From contig JBEKTW010000016.1 of NCBI GenBank assembly GCA_049515655.1, forward strand, positions 1 to 64,000: a stretch of DNA of 64,000 bases. Reading direction: 5' to 3'. This DNA is from JBEKTW01 sp049515655 (lineage in GTDB: Bacteria > Bacteroidota > Ignavibacteria > UBA10030 > SZUA-254). How positions within the stretch are numbered: the stretch's first letter is position 1; every line of letters starts with the position of its first letter. Of this stretch, positions 33,801-41,970 are shown piece after piece. The notes beneath the pieces were generated by a model. It was not told the DNA's origin. It ran no database searches and worked only from the letters and a program-made list of their open reading frames with translations. The translations under genes and the position numbers were made by a program.

Positions 33801-34348
33801 CGGTGTCCCGATGGAACGCAAATCTCAAACCCCAAATCTCTAACCTCACCGAATGGCTGCGCTTCACCTTCCCGCGCCAGAAGAAGGGTCGCCTCCTGTG
33901 TATCGCCGACTTCTTCGCGCCGAAAGAATCAGGAAAGATAGATGTCGTCGCGTTCCATCTCGTCACCATGGGGAAATTTGCATCGGAGTACGCACAGAAG
34001 CTCTTTCACGCCGATAACTACAAAGACTATTTATACTTCCATGGTTTGAGCGTTGAGGCCACGGAAGCCCTGGCCGAATACTGGCATCAGCGGATTCGCA
34101 AGGAACTGGGGGTCCACCTTCGCGACGCCGCCGAAGTCAGAAAACTGTTCAGCCAGCAGTATCAGGGTTCACGGTACAGTTTCGGCTATCCGGCGTGTCC
34201 CTCGCTCGAAGACCAGGGGAAATTGTTCACGTTACTGAAACCCGAACGAATCGGTGTCACGCTGTCGGAAGAATTTCAGTTGATACCCGAACAATCCACG
34301 TCTGCGATCATCGTCCATCACCCGGAAGCAAGATATTTCAACCTGTAG
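30812..34348 (+). CDS. metH: Methionine synthase, cobalamin-dependent
   Basis: Full-size MetH of 1178 residues transfers the methyl group of 5-methyltetrahydrofolate via methylcobalamin to homocysteine. Domains in order: homocysteine binding (1 to about 310, zinc ligands in GMNCATGP and VGGCCGTT); folate binding (about 325-600, GERTNANGSKMFRDLL); the B12 cap region (about 625-720); the B12-binding Rossmann domain with the lower-ligand motif DVHDIGKN near 730; and the C-terminal AdoMet reactivation domain (about 920-1170, ending in the YFNL tail). All pieces are present with no frameshift. Its need for B12 fits the riboswitch-controlled receptor at 21891. It may be cotranscribed with the gene upstream. 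Confidence 0.96.
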   Translation: MSKTFLNILKEKVIVLDGAMGSNVQSQDLNADDFGGEKYNGCNEYLLLTKPSAIEKIHTDFLSAGCDVIETDSFGSTPIVLAEYGLADRAYSLNLEAARLARNIAQDFSSAGHPRFVAGSMGPTTKLPSLGHISFKDMEAAYYIQAKGLVEGGADLLAVETCQDILQVKAALAAIFGYFGDARKRIPVIASVTIEATGTMLLGTDINAALISLEPFDIDVIGMNCATGPKEMSENVRYLCANSPKPVFVMPNAGIPENVGGRAHYKLSPDELVYYLSHFVKDLGVSIVGGCCGTTKEHIRKLVEAVGSLPPVERRWEFTPSCSSLYQGVPLEIDSPPVLVGERTNANGSKMFRDLLAREDWDGMVAMGKEQVREGAHILDVCTAYVGRDEMRDIRELVMRLNTQVTAPLMIDSTEPPVIEEALRLISGKAIINSVNLEDGEERMKAVLPLCKKYGAAVIALTIDEQGMAKTAARKLEIARRIHKLATEKYGLKEHDLIFDTLTFTLGSGDEEFRRAGIETIEAIRSIKKEFPNVHTSLGISNVSFGLSPHVRHVLNSVFLHYALEYGLDMAIVHASKILPLYKISEEERELCRKLIFDERGPGYDPLHALLEYFSGKKGEVKKERKSKGTIEDRLKNRIIEGNKLNIQGDLDLALKKYPALDIINTILLGGMKIVGELFGSGQMQLPFVLQSAEAMKAAVAYLEKFMDRADAATKGTMVIATVKGDVHDIGKNLVDIILTNNGYKVVNLGIQCPLERMLTAFEEHKADAVGMSGLLVKSTLIMKENLQVMNERGVLPPVILGGAALTRRYVEQDLRSVYQGSVHYANDAFDGLHFMEQIVADKNVGKSPSGMKSPTRIAKSLDGDEGESDLSGLEAKIALAPKEQSGHTVKKISPADIPVAPFFGTKVVEDVLLEEIFPYINEVALIRGQWQVRRGSMSEEAYKSMLKEKVTPDFERLKQRVVEEKLLSPKVVYGYFPCQSDGDDLIIFRPKDGSDPVSRWNANLKPQISNLTEWLRFTFPRQKKGRLLCIADFFAPKESGKIDVVAFHLVTMGKFASEYAQKLFHADNYKDYLYFHGLSVEATEALAEYWHQRIRKELGVHLRDAAEVRKLFSQQYQGSRYSFGYPACPSLEDQGKLFTLLKPERIGVTLSEEFQLIPEQSTSAIIVHHPEARYFNL

Positions 34349-34426
34349 TTGTCTTTTTGTTGATTTTTTTTTATTATTAGGTAATTCTAAAAATACCGCA
34401 TTTCGAACTCAACTGAAGGAAATCCT

Positions 34427-34771
34427 ATGGCTACAATGATCACAGAAGAATGTATCAATTGTGGGGCTTGTGAGCCCGAATGTCCGAACACTGCTATCTA
34501 CGTAGGCGGTGCGCAGTGGGAATTGAGCGGTCAGATGCACGACGCACTCTCAAACGATTTCTATTACATCGTTCCCGAAAAGTGCACCGAGTGTGTAGGA
34601 CACTTTGACCAGGAACAGTGCGCGGCTGTGTGCCCGGTTGATTGCTGCATTCCGGATCCGAAACGTGTCGAGACGGAGGACCAGCTCTACGAACGGGCAA
34701 AGAAGATGCATCCCGAAAAAGCCTTTGCACCTCTGAGCGAGGCGACTTCGCGTTTCAGGAAGACGGCATAA
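34427..34771 (+). CDS. YfhL-like ferredoxin, two [4Fe-4S] clusters
   Basis: The 114-residue protein has the two cluster motifs of the YfhL/Fdx family: CINCGACEPECPN near 9-20, and a second unit CTECVGHFDQEQCAAVCPVDCC in the middle (its cysteines are interrupted by an insert of about 8 residues, as in YfhL). It is a cytosolic electron carrier. AAGGAAATCC lies just upstream of the ATG. A strong terminator follows 20 nt after the stop, so it may be the last gene of the unit starting at metH or be monocistronic. Confidence 0.93.
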   Translation: MATMITEECINCGACEPECPNTAIYVGGAQWELSGQMHDALSNDFYYIVPEKCTECVGHFDQEQCAAVCPVDCCIPDPKRVETEDQLYERAKKMHPEKAFAPLSEATSRFRKTA

Positions 34772-34791
34772 CAACATTCCAGAAGTGCGTG

Positions 34792-34826
34792 AAGGTCGGT
34801 TGATCGGAAGATATCAACCGGCCTTT
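34792..34826 (+). terminator. Rho-independent terminator
   Basis: AAGGTCGGTTGAT (34792-34804) pairs with ATCAACCGGCCTT (34813-34825), and a T-run to about 34828 follows. Ends the ferredoxin transcript. Confidence 0.88.
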
Positions 34827-34873
34827 TTAATTCTAGTGAATTCCTTAAACCAACCGATTGAAAGAACCCCGGC

Positions 34874-35719
34874 GTGAAATTGGGTAACTACGAGCTTCAT
34901 CCCATAGAAACCGGAAGATTCGCTCTCGACGGCGGCGCGATGTTCGGGATTGTACCGAAGCCGTTATGGAGCAGAACAAACCCGCCGGATGAACGCAACC
35001 GCATCGAGCTTGCGGCACGCGTGTTGCTGATCATCGGCAACGGAAGAACCATTCTGGTGGACAATGGAAACGGGACGAAATTTACACAGAAGCAGCTTGA
35101 CATTTACCGCCTCGACACAAACCGGCTTGAGCTCCACGGCTCGCTTCAAAAGTACGGCGTGCGCGCCAATGATGTTACCGATGTTATTCTGACACATCTC
35201 CATTTTGACCACGCGGGCGGTTCAACGTATCGCGAGAACGGGAAATTGAAAATAACATTCCCGAACGCCAGGCACTATGTTCAGAAATCTCATTGGCTGC
35301 AGGCGATGAACCCGACGGAAAAGGATCGGGGGAGTTTCATGCCGGGTGATTACCTGCCCCTGGAAGAAGGTGGGGTGTTGGAGTTTCTGGATGGTGAGGT
35401 TGAGCTCTTCCCGAACATCTCATTGCTGGTCGTCAACGGCCACACGGCAGCACAACAACTTCCCAAAATATCGGACGGCACGACGTCTTTGCTCTTTTGT
35501 TGTGATCTCTTCCCGACGACGGCGCATATTCCTCTGCCGTATATCATGGCGTATGACCTTCGCCCGCTGGTGACGCTCGAAGAGAAGAAAAAGTTACTTG
35601 CACGGGCACATGATGAGAAGTGGATCCTTTACTTTGAACACGACCCAAACACGGTGGCGGGGACAGTCCGGTCAACCGACAAAGGTTATGTGTTCGGTAC
35701 GGCTGTTACCATCGACTGA
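34874..35719 (+). CDS. MBL-fold metallohydrolase
   Basis: The 281-residue protein has the metallo-beta-lactamase fold. Metal ligands are visible in LTHLHFDHAGG (HxHxDH), VNGHTA and the final FEHDPN. The N-terminal part RIELAARVLLIIGNGRTILVDNG is typical of quorum-quenching-like and other hydrolases in this superfamily, but I cannot specify the substrate. The start is a GTG. It precedes queG and trxB and probably shares their transcript. Confidence 0.85.
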   Translation: MKLGNYELHPIETGRFALDGGAMFGIVPKPLWSRTNPPDERNRIELAARVLLIIGNGRTILVDNGNGTKFTQKQLDIYRLDTNRLELHGSLQKYGVRANDVTDVILTHLHFDHAGGSTYRENGKLKITFPNARHYVQKSHWLQAMNPTEKDRGSFMPGDYLPLEEGGVLEFLDGEVELFPNISLLVVNGHTAAQQLPKISDGTTSLLFCCDLFPTTAHIPLPYIMAYDLRPLVTLEEKKKLLARAHDEKWILYFEHDPNTVAGTVRSTDKGYVFGTAVTID

Positions 35720-35748
35720 GCGGAACCCGAGTTTGTTCTATTGTATAG

Positions 35749-36687
35749 ATGAAAACGCTCACGAACGAAATCAAGCAGAAAGCTATTGACCTCGGATTCA
35801 CTAAAGTCGGCATTGCCCGCGCTGAAAGGCTCGTGGAAGAGGGTGAGCACCTGCGGGAATGGCTTGAACGGGGATATCACGCGACAATGGAATGGATGAA
35901 TCGCAACGTCGAAAGGCGCGTCGACCCCAAATTGGTATTGCCCGGAGCGAAATCGGTAGTCTCTGTCGGAATGAACTACTACACGAGGTACAAACATAGC
36001 GATGACCACGGAGTGGGGAAAATTTCGCGCTACGCCTGGGGCGATGATTATCATGCCGTCCTGCAAGACCGATTGGTTCAGCTCTTGCAGTTTGTCACGT
36101 CACGTGAACCGCGAGGCCGGGGCAAAGTGTTTGTCGACACCGGTCCCGTCATGGACAAAGTCTGGGCGCAGAGGGCCGGCATCGGCTGGATTGGAAAACA
36201 CACGAATGTGATCACGCAGGATTCCGGCTCCTGGTTGTTTCTCGGCGAAATCCTGCTGAACCTCGAACTCGACTACGACACGCCCGGGACAGACCACTGC
36301 GGAAGCTGCACGCTCTGCATTGAAGCATGTCCCACCCGGGCGATTACAGAACCGTACGTTCTCGATTCGGGGCGATGTATTTCGTATCTGACCATCGAAC
36401 ATCGCGGCGAGGTCGCGGAGGAGCTTGGCGAGCTCTTCAACCGGTGGATCTACGGTTGCGATGTCTGTCAGGACGTTTGCCCGTGGAATGAAAAATTCTC
36501 ACAACCGACTGCGGCAAAGGAATTCCATCCCCGGAAACATGCTCTTGCGCCGAAGCTTGCGGAATGGTCGGGGATGACACAGTCGGAATTTAGCTCGAAG
36601 TTTTCAAAAAGTCCGGTGAAGCGTACGAAGCACACAGGGCTTATGCGCAATGTAAAGCTGGCTCTTCACGCAGCCGGCGCGGTCTAA
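35749..36687 (+). CDS. queG: Epoxyqueuosine reductase
   Basis: QueG catalyses the last step of queuosine formation in tRNA, using cobalamin and two [4Fe-4S] clusters in the cytosol. The 312-residue protein shows the N-terminal domain (about 1-170), then CGSCTLCIEACP near 183 and CDVCQDVCPWN near 238. The bacterial family is about 310-390 residues. It requires B12, in line with the B12 receptor and MetH in this window. It starts 29 nt after the MBL gene. Confidence 0.92.
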   Translation: MKTLTNEIKQKAIDLGFTKVGIARAERLVEEGEHLREWLERGYHATMEWMNRNVERRVDPKLVLPGAKSVVSVGMNYYTRYKHSDDHGVGKISRYAWGDDYHAVLQDRLVQLLQFVTSREPRGRGKVFVDTGPVMDKVWAQRAGIGWIGKHTNVITQDSGSWLFLGEILLNLELDYDTPGTDHCGSCTLCIEACPTRAITEPYVLDSGRCISYLTIEHRGEVAEELGELFNRWIYGCDVCQDVCPWNEKFSQPTAAKEFHPRKHALAPKLAEWSGMTQSEFSSKFSKSPVKRTKHTGLMRNVKLALHAAGAV

Positions 36688-36711
36688 ACACTTTCAGTTC
36701 AGGAAAAATCA

Positions 36712-37656
36712 ATGGAAAATCGACGTAAGGTCATCATCATCGGGTCGGGTCCGGCAGGCCTGACGGCAGCATTGTACGCCGGACGAGCGAATCTTCAGCC
36801 GCTCGTATTCGAAGGAATCCAGCCCGGGGGACAGCTCACCATTACAACGGAGGTTGAAAACTATCCCGGCTTTCCGGAGGGATTGCAGGGCCCCGAGTTA
36901 ATGGAGCTCTTCCGGAAGCAGGCGCAGCGCTTCAATGCGGAGACGATCTTTCGGGATGTCACACGTGTGGATTTCTCCAAGCGTCCCTTTCAAATATATT
37001 CTGATGACTCCGAATATCTGGCGGATTCGGTCATCATTTCAACAGGAGCATCGGCAAAGCTTCTCGGTTTGGACTCGGAGAAGAAGTACATGGGGCACGG
37101 CGTTTCCGCGTGCGCAACGTGCGACGGGTTCTTCTATAAAGGGCTCGAGGTCGTCGTCGTCGGCGGCGGCGACACGGCCATGGAGGAAGCCACCTTTCTC
37201 ACGAAATTCGCGTCAAAAGTCATCGTTGTGCATCGCCGCGATGAGCTGCGCGCGTCGAAAATCATGCGGGACCGTGCCGCGAAGAATCCCAAAATATCCT
37301 TCGTCTGGAATTCTGCCGTCGCGGAGGTGCTCGGGAAGGAAGAAGACGGGAAGAAGAGACTGACCGGTGTGAAATTGAAGAATCTTAAAACAGGAGAAGT
37401 GTCCACGCTTCGCACGGACGGTCTGTTCATGGCCATCGGACACGAACCGAATACGCAGGTCTTCAAAGGGCAAATAGATATGGATGAGCGAGGCTATATT
37501 GTTACCAAGCCTCGGTCGACTGCGACGAACGTTCCCGGAATTTTTGCAGCGGGCGATGTCGCCGACCCGACGTACCGTCAGGCAATTACGGCGGCGGGGA
37601 TGGGATGCATGGCTGCGATTGACGCGGAGCGATTCCTCGAAAGTCAGCACGATTAG
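36712..37656 (+). CDS. trxB: Thioredoxin reductase
   Basis: TrxB transfers electrons from NADPH through FAD to thioredoxin. The 314-residue protein has the FAD motif IIIGSGPAGLTAALYAGRA at the N-terminus. The redox-active pair is CATC (Cys134, Cys137), the NADPH site is GGGDTAMEEA near 151-160, and the FAD-closing motif is PGIFAAGDVADP. It is downstream of queG by 24 nt. The thioredoxin partner is not seen in this window; the DipZ-like protein above lacks cysteines. Confidence 0.95.
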   Translation: MENRRKVIIIGSGPAGLTAALYAGRANLQPLVFEGIQPGGQLTITTEVENYPGFPEGLQGPELMELFRKQAQRFNAETIFRDVTRVDFSKRPFQIYSDDSEYLADSVIISTGASAKLLGLDSEKKYMGHGVSACATCDGFFYKGLEVVVVGGGDTAMEEATFLTKFASKVIVVHRRDELRASKIMRDRAAKNPKISFVWNSAVAEVLGKEEDGKKRLTGVKLKNLKTGEVSTLRTDGLFMAIGHEPNTQVFKGQIDMDERGYIVTKPRSTATNVPGIFAAGDVADPTYRQAITAAGMGCMAAIDAERFLESQHD

Positions 37657-38121
37657 ATCGAATTAAGAAGTAAACCATCTCTCACAGCTGGCACGCACCG
37701 GCCGGGTGTGAGGCACCGCAATAATATCCCGCAGCATTTCTACGTTCAAAATGTGGTAATGTATCATTTTCATTATTGAGCGCTGTGTCAACCCCACCTT
37801 CCGTCCTCCCCTTGGTAAGAGGAGGAAACTTCTCCACCTTTTTCAAGGGGGAGAATACAAGAGGGGGTCGAGCGTGACGACACGATTCAAACTGAGGCAC
37901 CAAAATGTCAGATGTTTGACATTTTTACTTGCTCATCAATGACATAACGTTCGAACTGCTGACAAATCGGCATCGAGCTGGCACAGGGGTTCATCTCGAC
38001 AAATCCTTTCGCCTTGAAAACCATAGGATTCAGACTTCTTGAAGTTCTGGCACGCGGTTTGAGTATATGTTGGACAAAAGCAAATGAAATTGTTCAACAC
38101 AACAAGAAAGGAAAATCTATC
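37657..38121. repeat. Intergenic region with dispersed repeat copy B
   Basis: No gene. Positions 37754-37901 are an inverted copy of the ~145-bp element at 28076-28220, with blocks matching CTTGTATTCTCCCCCTTGAA in reverse complement. The stretch also has three CTGGCAC words, at 37688, 37979 and 38048. Confidence 0.75.
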
Positions 38122-38604
38122 ATGACACTTATTCGATGGCGACCGTTACGCGACGTGACGGCATGGAATCCTGCAACCGACGTGGTCAGTGAGTTCTCAA
38201 ACTTCCGGCATGACTTCGAACGGATGTTCGACAGATTTACGTATGGCGGCATTTCCGACGATGGTCTTGCTTCAACCTGGCTTCCCCCGGTGGATATCAT
38301 CGAGCACGAAAATGAATACGCGGTCAACGTTGAATTGCCCGGCGTGAAGAAGGAAGATGTTAAGATCACGCTGAAGGACGATGTGCTCACGATTCACGGC
38401 GAGAAGAAACAGGAAAAAGAGACGGAAGACAAGAATTGTCATCGCTCGGAAAGAGTCTACGGCTCGTTCCAGCGCTCGTTTACGCTCCCGACTTCAGTCA
38501 AGAGTGACAAGATCGAAGCATCCTACAATCAGGGGATACTGACGATCACGCTGCCGAAGGCCGAGGAATCAAAACCGAAGGAGATCGAAGTGAAGGTTAA
38601 GTAA
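38122..38604 (+). CDS. hsp20: Small heat-shock protein, Hsp20 family
   Basis: A 160-residue chaperone with the alpha-crystallin domain from about 55 to 150. It shows WLPPVDIIEHENEYAVNVEL, then PGVKKEDVKITL, GEKKQE, the SFTLP strand and the conserved YNQGILTITLPK. It holds unfolding proteins in an ATP-independent manner. The start at 38122 has AAAGGAAAA upstream; a further upstream in-frame start (38014) would add an unusual 36-residue N-terminus. A sequence resembling a sigma-54 site lies at 38048-38063, and the gene ends in a good terminator. Confidence 0.93.
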   Translation: MTLIRWRPLRDVTAWNPATDVVSEFSNFRHDFERMFDRFTYGGISDDGLASTWLPPVDIIEHENEYAVNVELPGVKKEDVKITLKDDVLTIHGEKKQEKETEDKNCHRSERVYGSFQRSFTLPTSVKSDKIEASYNQGILTITLPKAEESKPKEIEVKVK

Positions 38605-38631
38605 ACGAACCGTCACGGTGCCTTTCACGAA

Positions 38632-38668
38632 GCGAGACGCTGCCCCTCCGGCAACGTCTCGCTTTTCT
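38632..38668 (+). terminator. Rho-independent terminator of the Hsp20 gene
   Basis: GCGAGACG (38632-38639) with CGTCTCGC (38655-38662), plus inner TGCC/GGCA pairing, and TTTTC behind. Ends the Hsp20 message. Confidence 0.85.
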
Positions 38669-39191
38669 TTCCAGGAGCCCAGCCTCGGTATTCCCCCTGC
38701 TAGTGGCCCTACAACTTGCTGTTTGCACATAAAAGGGGCATCCCCCTCATGGAGCGGGACTCCTTCCAGCGAAGACCTACGGATCTCTAACGTACAATCA
38801 TTTTGTTGAAACGGCATGGCCTGCTTAGGTGCCGATCAGAAACATATCGGCACGACGGGGTTGGAAGGGACTGCTCGGCTCAGTCGCCGACCAAAGAAGA
38901 TCGTCATGCCGACATGCTTCTAGTCGGGATCTATGCGTTGCCCGCTCAGTTGAGATGCTGACCAAAAGAGTGTCAGCAAGACGCGCATATCCCTGTATCG
39001 GATTCTCACGAAATTCAGCGATCAGACTTTTGTCCGCAATTAATTTCCGCATTTTAGAAAAACACTTGACAAGAATGAAGCAGTTTTGTACCTTTGACTG
39101 TCGGGGATACATCCCGATATTTTGGGGTGTGTCTGCTCTTGTTTTGCTCGACACATAATTATCTTGGTTTGCCCAAGTCTCGCGAAAGGCG
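38669..39191. other. Intergenic region before the propeller cluster
   Basis: About 520 bp in which opposite-strand frames exist (38825-39158) but neither looks like a known protein. A small hairpin (TCGGGGATACATCCCGA) lies near 39102. Contains the predicted promoter at 39066-39094. Confidence 0.5.
39066..39094 (+). promoter_or_regulatory. Predicted promoter of the propeller gene cluster
   Basis: TTGACA at 39066-39071, a 17-nt spacer and TACCTT at 39089-39094; about 95 nt upstream of the first ORF. Confidence 0.45.
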
Positions 39192-40496
39192 ATGCCAAAG
39201 ATTATTAAAAACTCCAGAGTGTTCTCGACGCTGAAGACGTGTTGTAGCCATGTTTATGAACGCGCACGTGTTCTTCAAGTACGAGTCCTACTCAAACTGA
39301 TTTTTCATCCATCGGGCCCTTCAAACTCCATAAACCCCTACGCCTTTGCCACGACCATAGAGCATTCTGGATGGGGTCCTGATTCAGTCGGCGGTGTCCT
39401 TAAACTCTCCGTTTGGATCCCATTCATCGTGATCTGCTTCATAATGCAGGGATGCAAAGAGACTCCCACTGGAACAGTACCTTTGAAACCACAATGGATC
39501 GATTTCAACACCGCCAACAGCAAGCTTTCGGATAATCATATTAACGCGCTCTTCGTCGACGCGGATGGAAGCGTGTGGGCGGCAACGGCTAACGGAGCAT
39601 CGTGGTACAGGGAGCGCTCATGGAGTTCAATTGTCGAGCAATTGTCATGGTCGTACAGCTCCTCGGGGCTCGACAGTACTGGAAATAGGGTACCTGTCAC
39701 TGAGACCAGTTGCAACGTGACATCCGTGACGCAGGGTCCAGCAGGTGATTTATGGTTCGGATTGGCGGGCGGTGGGGTTGCACGATATAACACGAAATCG
39801 CCATCGTATCCGGTGTGGACACGGTATACCCATGATGACTACAGCCTTATGTACGATGTCATACTTTCGGTGGCAGCAGTACGACCACGCGGAGACATTT
39901 GGATTGCGACGCTCGACGGCGTGGCTCACTTCATTCCGGCGAGTTTTGGCCGGGGCATCTGGCAATCACATGCCTCTGACAGCGCTCACTTTCCACAAGT
40001 GATCGTGCGCACGGTGGCCGTCAATCCTTTGGACAACGGTATATGGTTTGGCGTAGGTGATTATGGACTCGTCTATTACGATGGGGATGCAAAGTGGACA
40101 AAGTTCCCGGTCAATCCGCCGTATTACCTTCCTATCACCTGCATTGCATTTGATGTGTCAAACACGCTATGGGTTGGAAAGTGGGAAGGAGCATCTTCCT
40201 TCGATGCAAACACTGGCTGGTGGAAGCAGGACTATGTGTCGGGCACCACTCACGGCCATTTACCGTACGGTCCGGTAAACGCCATAACGACAGACTATGT
40301 CACGACCCGGTGGTTTGGCACGAACAAGGGATTGGTACGCTTGAGCGACACGGCTTGGACGACATTCAATCGGGCGAATACGCAACAACTCCCAAGCGAC
40401 ACAATTACTGCGCTGACCTACGATATGAGTGGGAATCTTTGGATTGGGACTATCAACGGCATAGCCGTGTATATCGAAACGGGAACGAGATTTTAA
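39192..40496 (+). CDS. Two-component-regulator-type propeller protein, probable lipoprotein
   Basis: The 434-residue protein has repeats of the two-component regulator propeller type (LFVDADGSVWAATANGA, DLWFGLAGGGVARY, DIWIATLDGVAHF, TLWVGKWEGASSF, LWIGTINGIAVY). They run from about residue 100 onward and form a seven-bladed propeller. A hydrophobic segment ending in MQGC (about 87-91) looks like a lipoprotein signal, but the frame before it is 85 residues of unconserved sequence. The true start may lie later, or the upstream part may be damaged. Its propeller neighbours suggest a surface or periplasmic scaffold role. No sensor kinase part follows. Confidence 0.6.
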   Translation: MPKIIKNSRVFSTLKTCCSHVYERARVLQVRVLLKLIFHPSGPSNSINPYAFATTIEHSGWGPDSVGGVLKLSVWIPFIVICFIMQGCKETPTGTVPLKPQWIDFNTANSKLSDNHINALFVDADGSVWAATANGASWYRERSWSSIVEQLSWSYSSSGLDSTGNRVPVTETSCNVTSVTQGPAGDLWFGLAGGGVARYNTKSPSYPVWTRYTHDDYSLMYDVILSVAAVRPRGDIWIATLDGVAHFIPASFGRGIWQSHASDSAHFPQVIVRTVAVNPLDNGIWFGVGDYGLVYYDGDAKWTKFPVNPPYYLPITCIAFDVSNTLWVGKWEGASSFDANTGWWKQDYVSGTTHGHLPYGPVNAITTDYVTTRWFGTNKGLVRLSDTAWTTFNRANTQQLPSDTITALTYDMSGNLWIGTINGIAVYIETGTRF

Positions 40497-40540
40497 ATGA
40501 ACGACCGGTTACCAACCTTCAAGCTCGCAAGGAGCGTGAT

Positions 40541-41779
40541 ATGAAACGCGTAGTCTTATTCTTCATCTTGCTTATTAGTGCATCGGTGATGGCATTGCAG
40601 GAATCTGATGCTCAGTGGGTGCAAACATCTGCCCCACGCGATGCAAAAATTTCCTGTTTTGCATTTAATGCTTCAATGACTTTTGCCGGGAGTGATAGCG
40701 GCCTTTTGATTTCCACTGATCGGGGATTCAGTTGGCAAACGGCGGACAGCGGATTAACAAACACGTACACCGTCTATTCCTGTCTGGTTCTCGACTCCAC
40801 CACTATTCTTGTTGGGACAGCATTCCAGGGGGTATTTCGCTCTACGGACGACGGAGCAACCTGGAAAGCGGTTAACACTGGATTGACTAACCACGGAGTG
40901 TACTCCCTTGCAAGGTCTGACTCCAACATTTTTGCTGCTACGGGCGCAGGCGTGTTCCGTTCTACGGATAAGGGGACAAGTTGGCAGCGAAGCGGATTAA
41001 CAAGCGGCTTCATTGCCTGCCTTGCAGTTAGTGCCAAGAGAGCGGACACGTCGAGCATTCTTGCAGGTACAGGCACCGGGGGCGTGTTTCGTTCTACGAA
41101 CAACGGGAGTAGCTGGAAATCTATCAACACTGGGTTGACAAATAATACTATATGGTCCATCGCCATCGTGGACTCAAACATCTTTATCGGGACTGGCACC
41201 AGTGGGATCTTTCTCACCACAGACAACGGCGCAAGTTGGAACGCCGTAAATACGGGACTCGGCAATTTGAATGTCCAATCCTTCGCTTGCGTCGGCAAGA
41301 ATATCTTTGCGGGCACTTATGGCGGCGGGGTTTTTCTTTCCGGGGACAATGGTGCAAACTGGCTCTCAGTGAATGACGGGTTGGGGAACTGGAACGTGAA
41401 TGTGCTTGGTCTCAATTCCGGGATTATTTATGCAGGTATCTATGGTGGCGGTGTGTGGGCCCGGGCGCTCCACGAACTTGTCGGTGTATTCCACCAATCA
41501 TCGAGTCAGTCGCCTTTGAGGTTTTCACTGAAACAGAACTATCCGAACCCGTTTAATCCAAATACCAATTTCGAATTTCGGATTGCGAATTTCGGATTTG
41601 TATCGCTGAAGGTTTACGACATGCTCGGCAGAGAGGTGGCCACTCTGGTAAATGAAGTAAAGCAACCGGGCGAGTATGCGGTACGGTGGAATGCGGAAGG
41701 AATCGCGAGCGGCGTCTACTTTTACCGTCTCACGGCAGGGTCGTGTCGGGAGGTAAAAAAGATGTTATACCTACGCTGA
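40541..41779 (+). CDS. Secreted Asp-box propeller protein with type IX sorting domain
   Basis: A 412-residue protein with a signal peptide (about 1-23, ending ESDAQ) and BNR/Asp-box repeats such as STDRGFSW, STDDGATW, STDKGTSW, STNNGSSW and TTDNGASW. The C-terminal type IX domain runs from about 335, starting LKQNYPNPFNPNT and ending in a GVYFYRL motif and a basic tail. The start at 40541 has AAGGAGCGTGAT upstream; the longer upstream frame overlaps the previous gene. Its C-terminal 80 codons and about 30 bp after the stop resemble those of the next gene. Function unknown. Confidence 0.85.
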   Translation: MKRVVLFFILLISASVMALQESDAQWVQTSAPRDAKISCFAFNASMTFAGSDSGLLISTDRGFSWQTADSGLTNTYTVYSCLVLDSTTILVGTAFQGVFRSTDDGATWKAVNTGLTNHGVYSLARSDSNIFAATGAGVFRSTDKGTSWQRSGLTSGFIACLAVSAKRADTSSILAGTGTGGVFRSTNNGSSWKSINTGLTNNTIWSIAIVDSNIFIGTGTSGIFLTTDNGASWNAVNTGLGNLNVQSFACVGKNIFAGTYGGGVFLSGDNGANWLSVNDGLGNWNVNVLGLNSGIIYAGIYGGGVWARALHELVGVFHQSSSQSPLRFSLKQNYPNPFNPNTNFEFRIANFGFVSLKVYDMLGREVATLVNEVKQPGEYAVRWNAEGIASGVYFYRLTAGSCREVKKMLYLR

Positions 41780-41970
41780 AGTAGTTTATTCAAATCTCGA
41801 TCCTGAACGACCGTAAATCCGACATAGGAAGACTGAATCGATCGAGCTGATTGAATTTTCCGTATTTGTTGACCGAGTCGTTCTCCCTTATATCGAGATG
41901 GGGGACCTGTTGAGCTTCGGGACCCCGACTGCGTTTGCCTTTTATCGCCAAGGATTGTAGATTTAGACTT
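41780..41970. repeat. Spacer with 3' flank duplication
   Basis: Positions 41780-41810 and 44206-44236, just after the stops of the two neighbouring cargo genes, match at 27 of about 30 positions (both contain CAAATCTCGAT and CTGAACGA). So the duplication of these genes reached beyond the coding region. No gene in the spacer. Confidence 0.7.

Noticed and set aside
38825..39158. Opposite-strand frames of about 109 residues
   Set aside because: Neither matches a family and both cover the same DNA; no ribosome site; more likely spacer.
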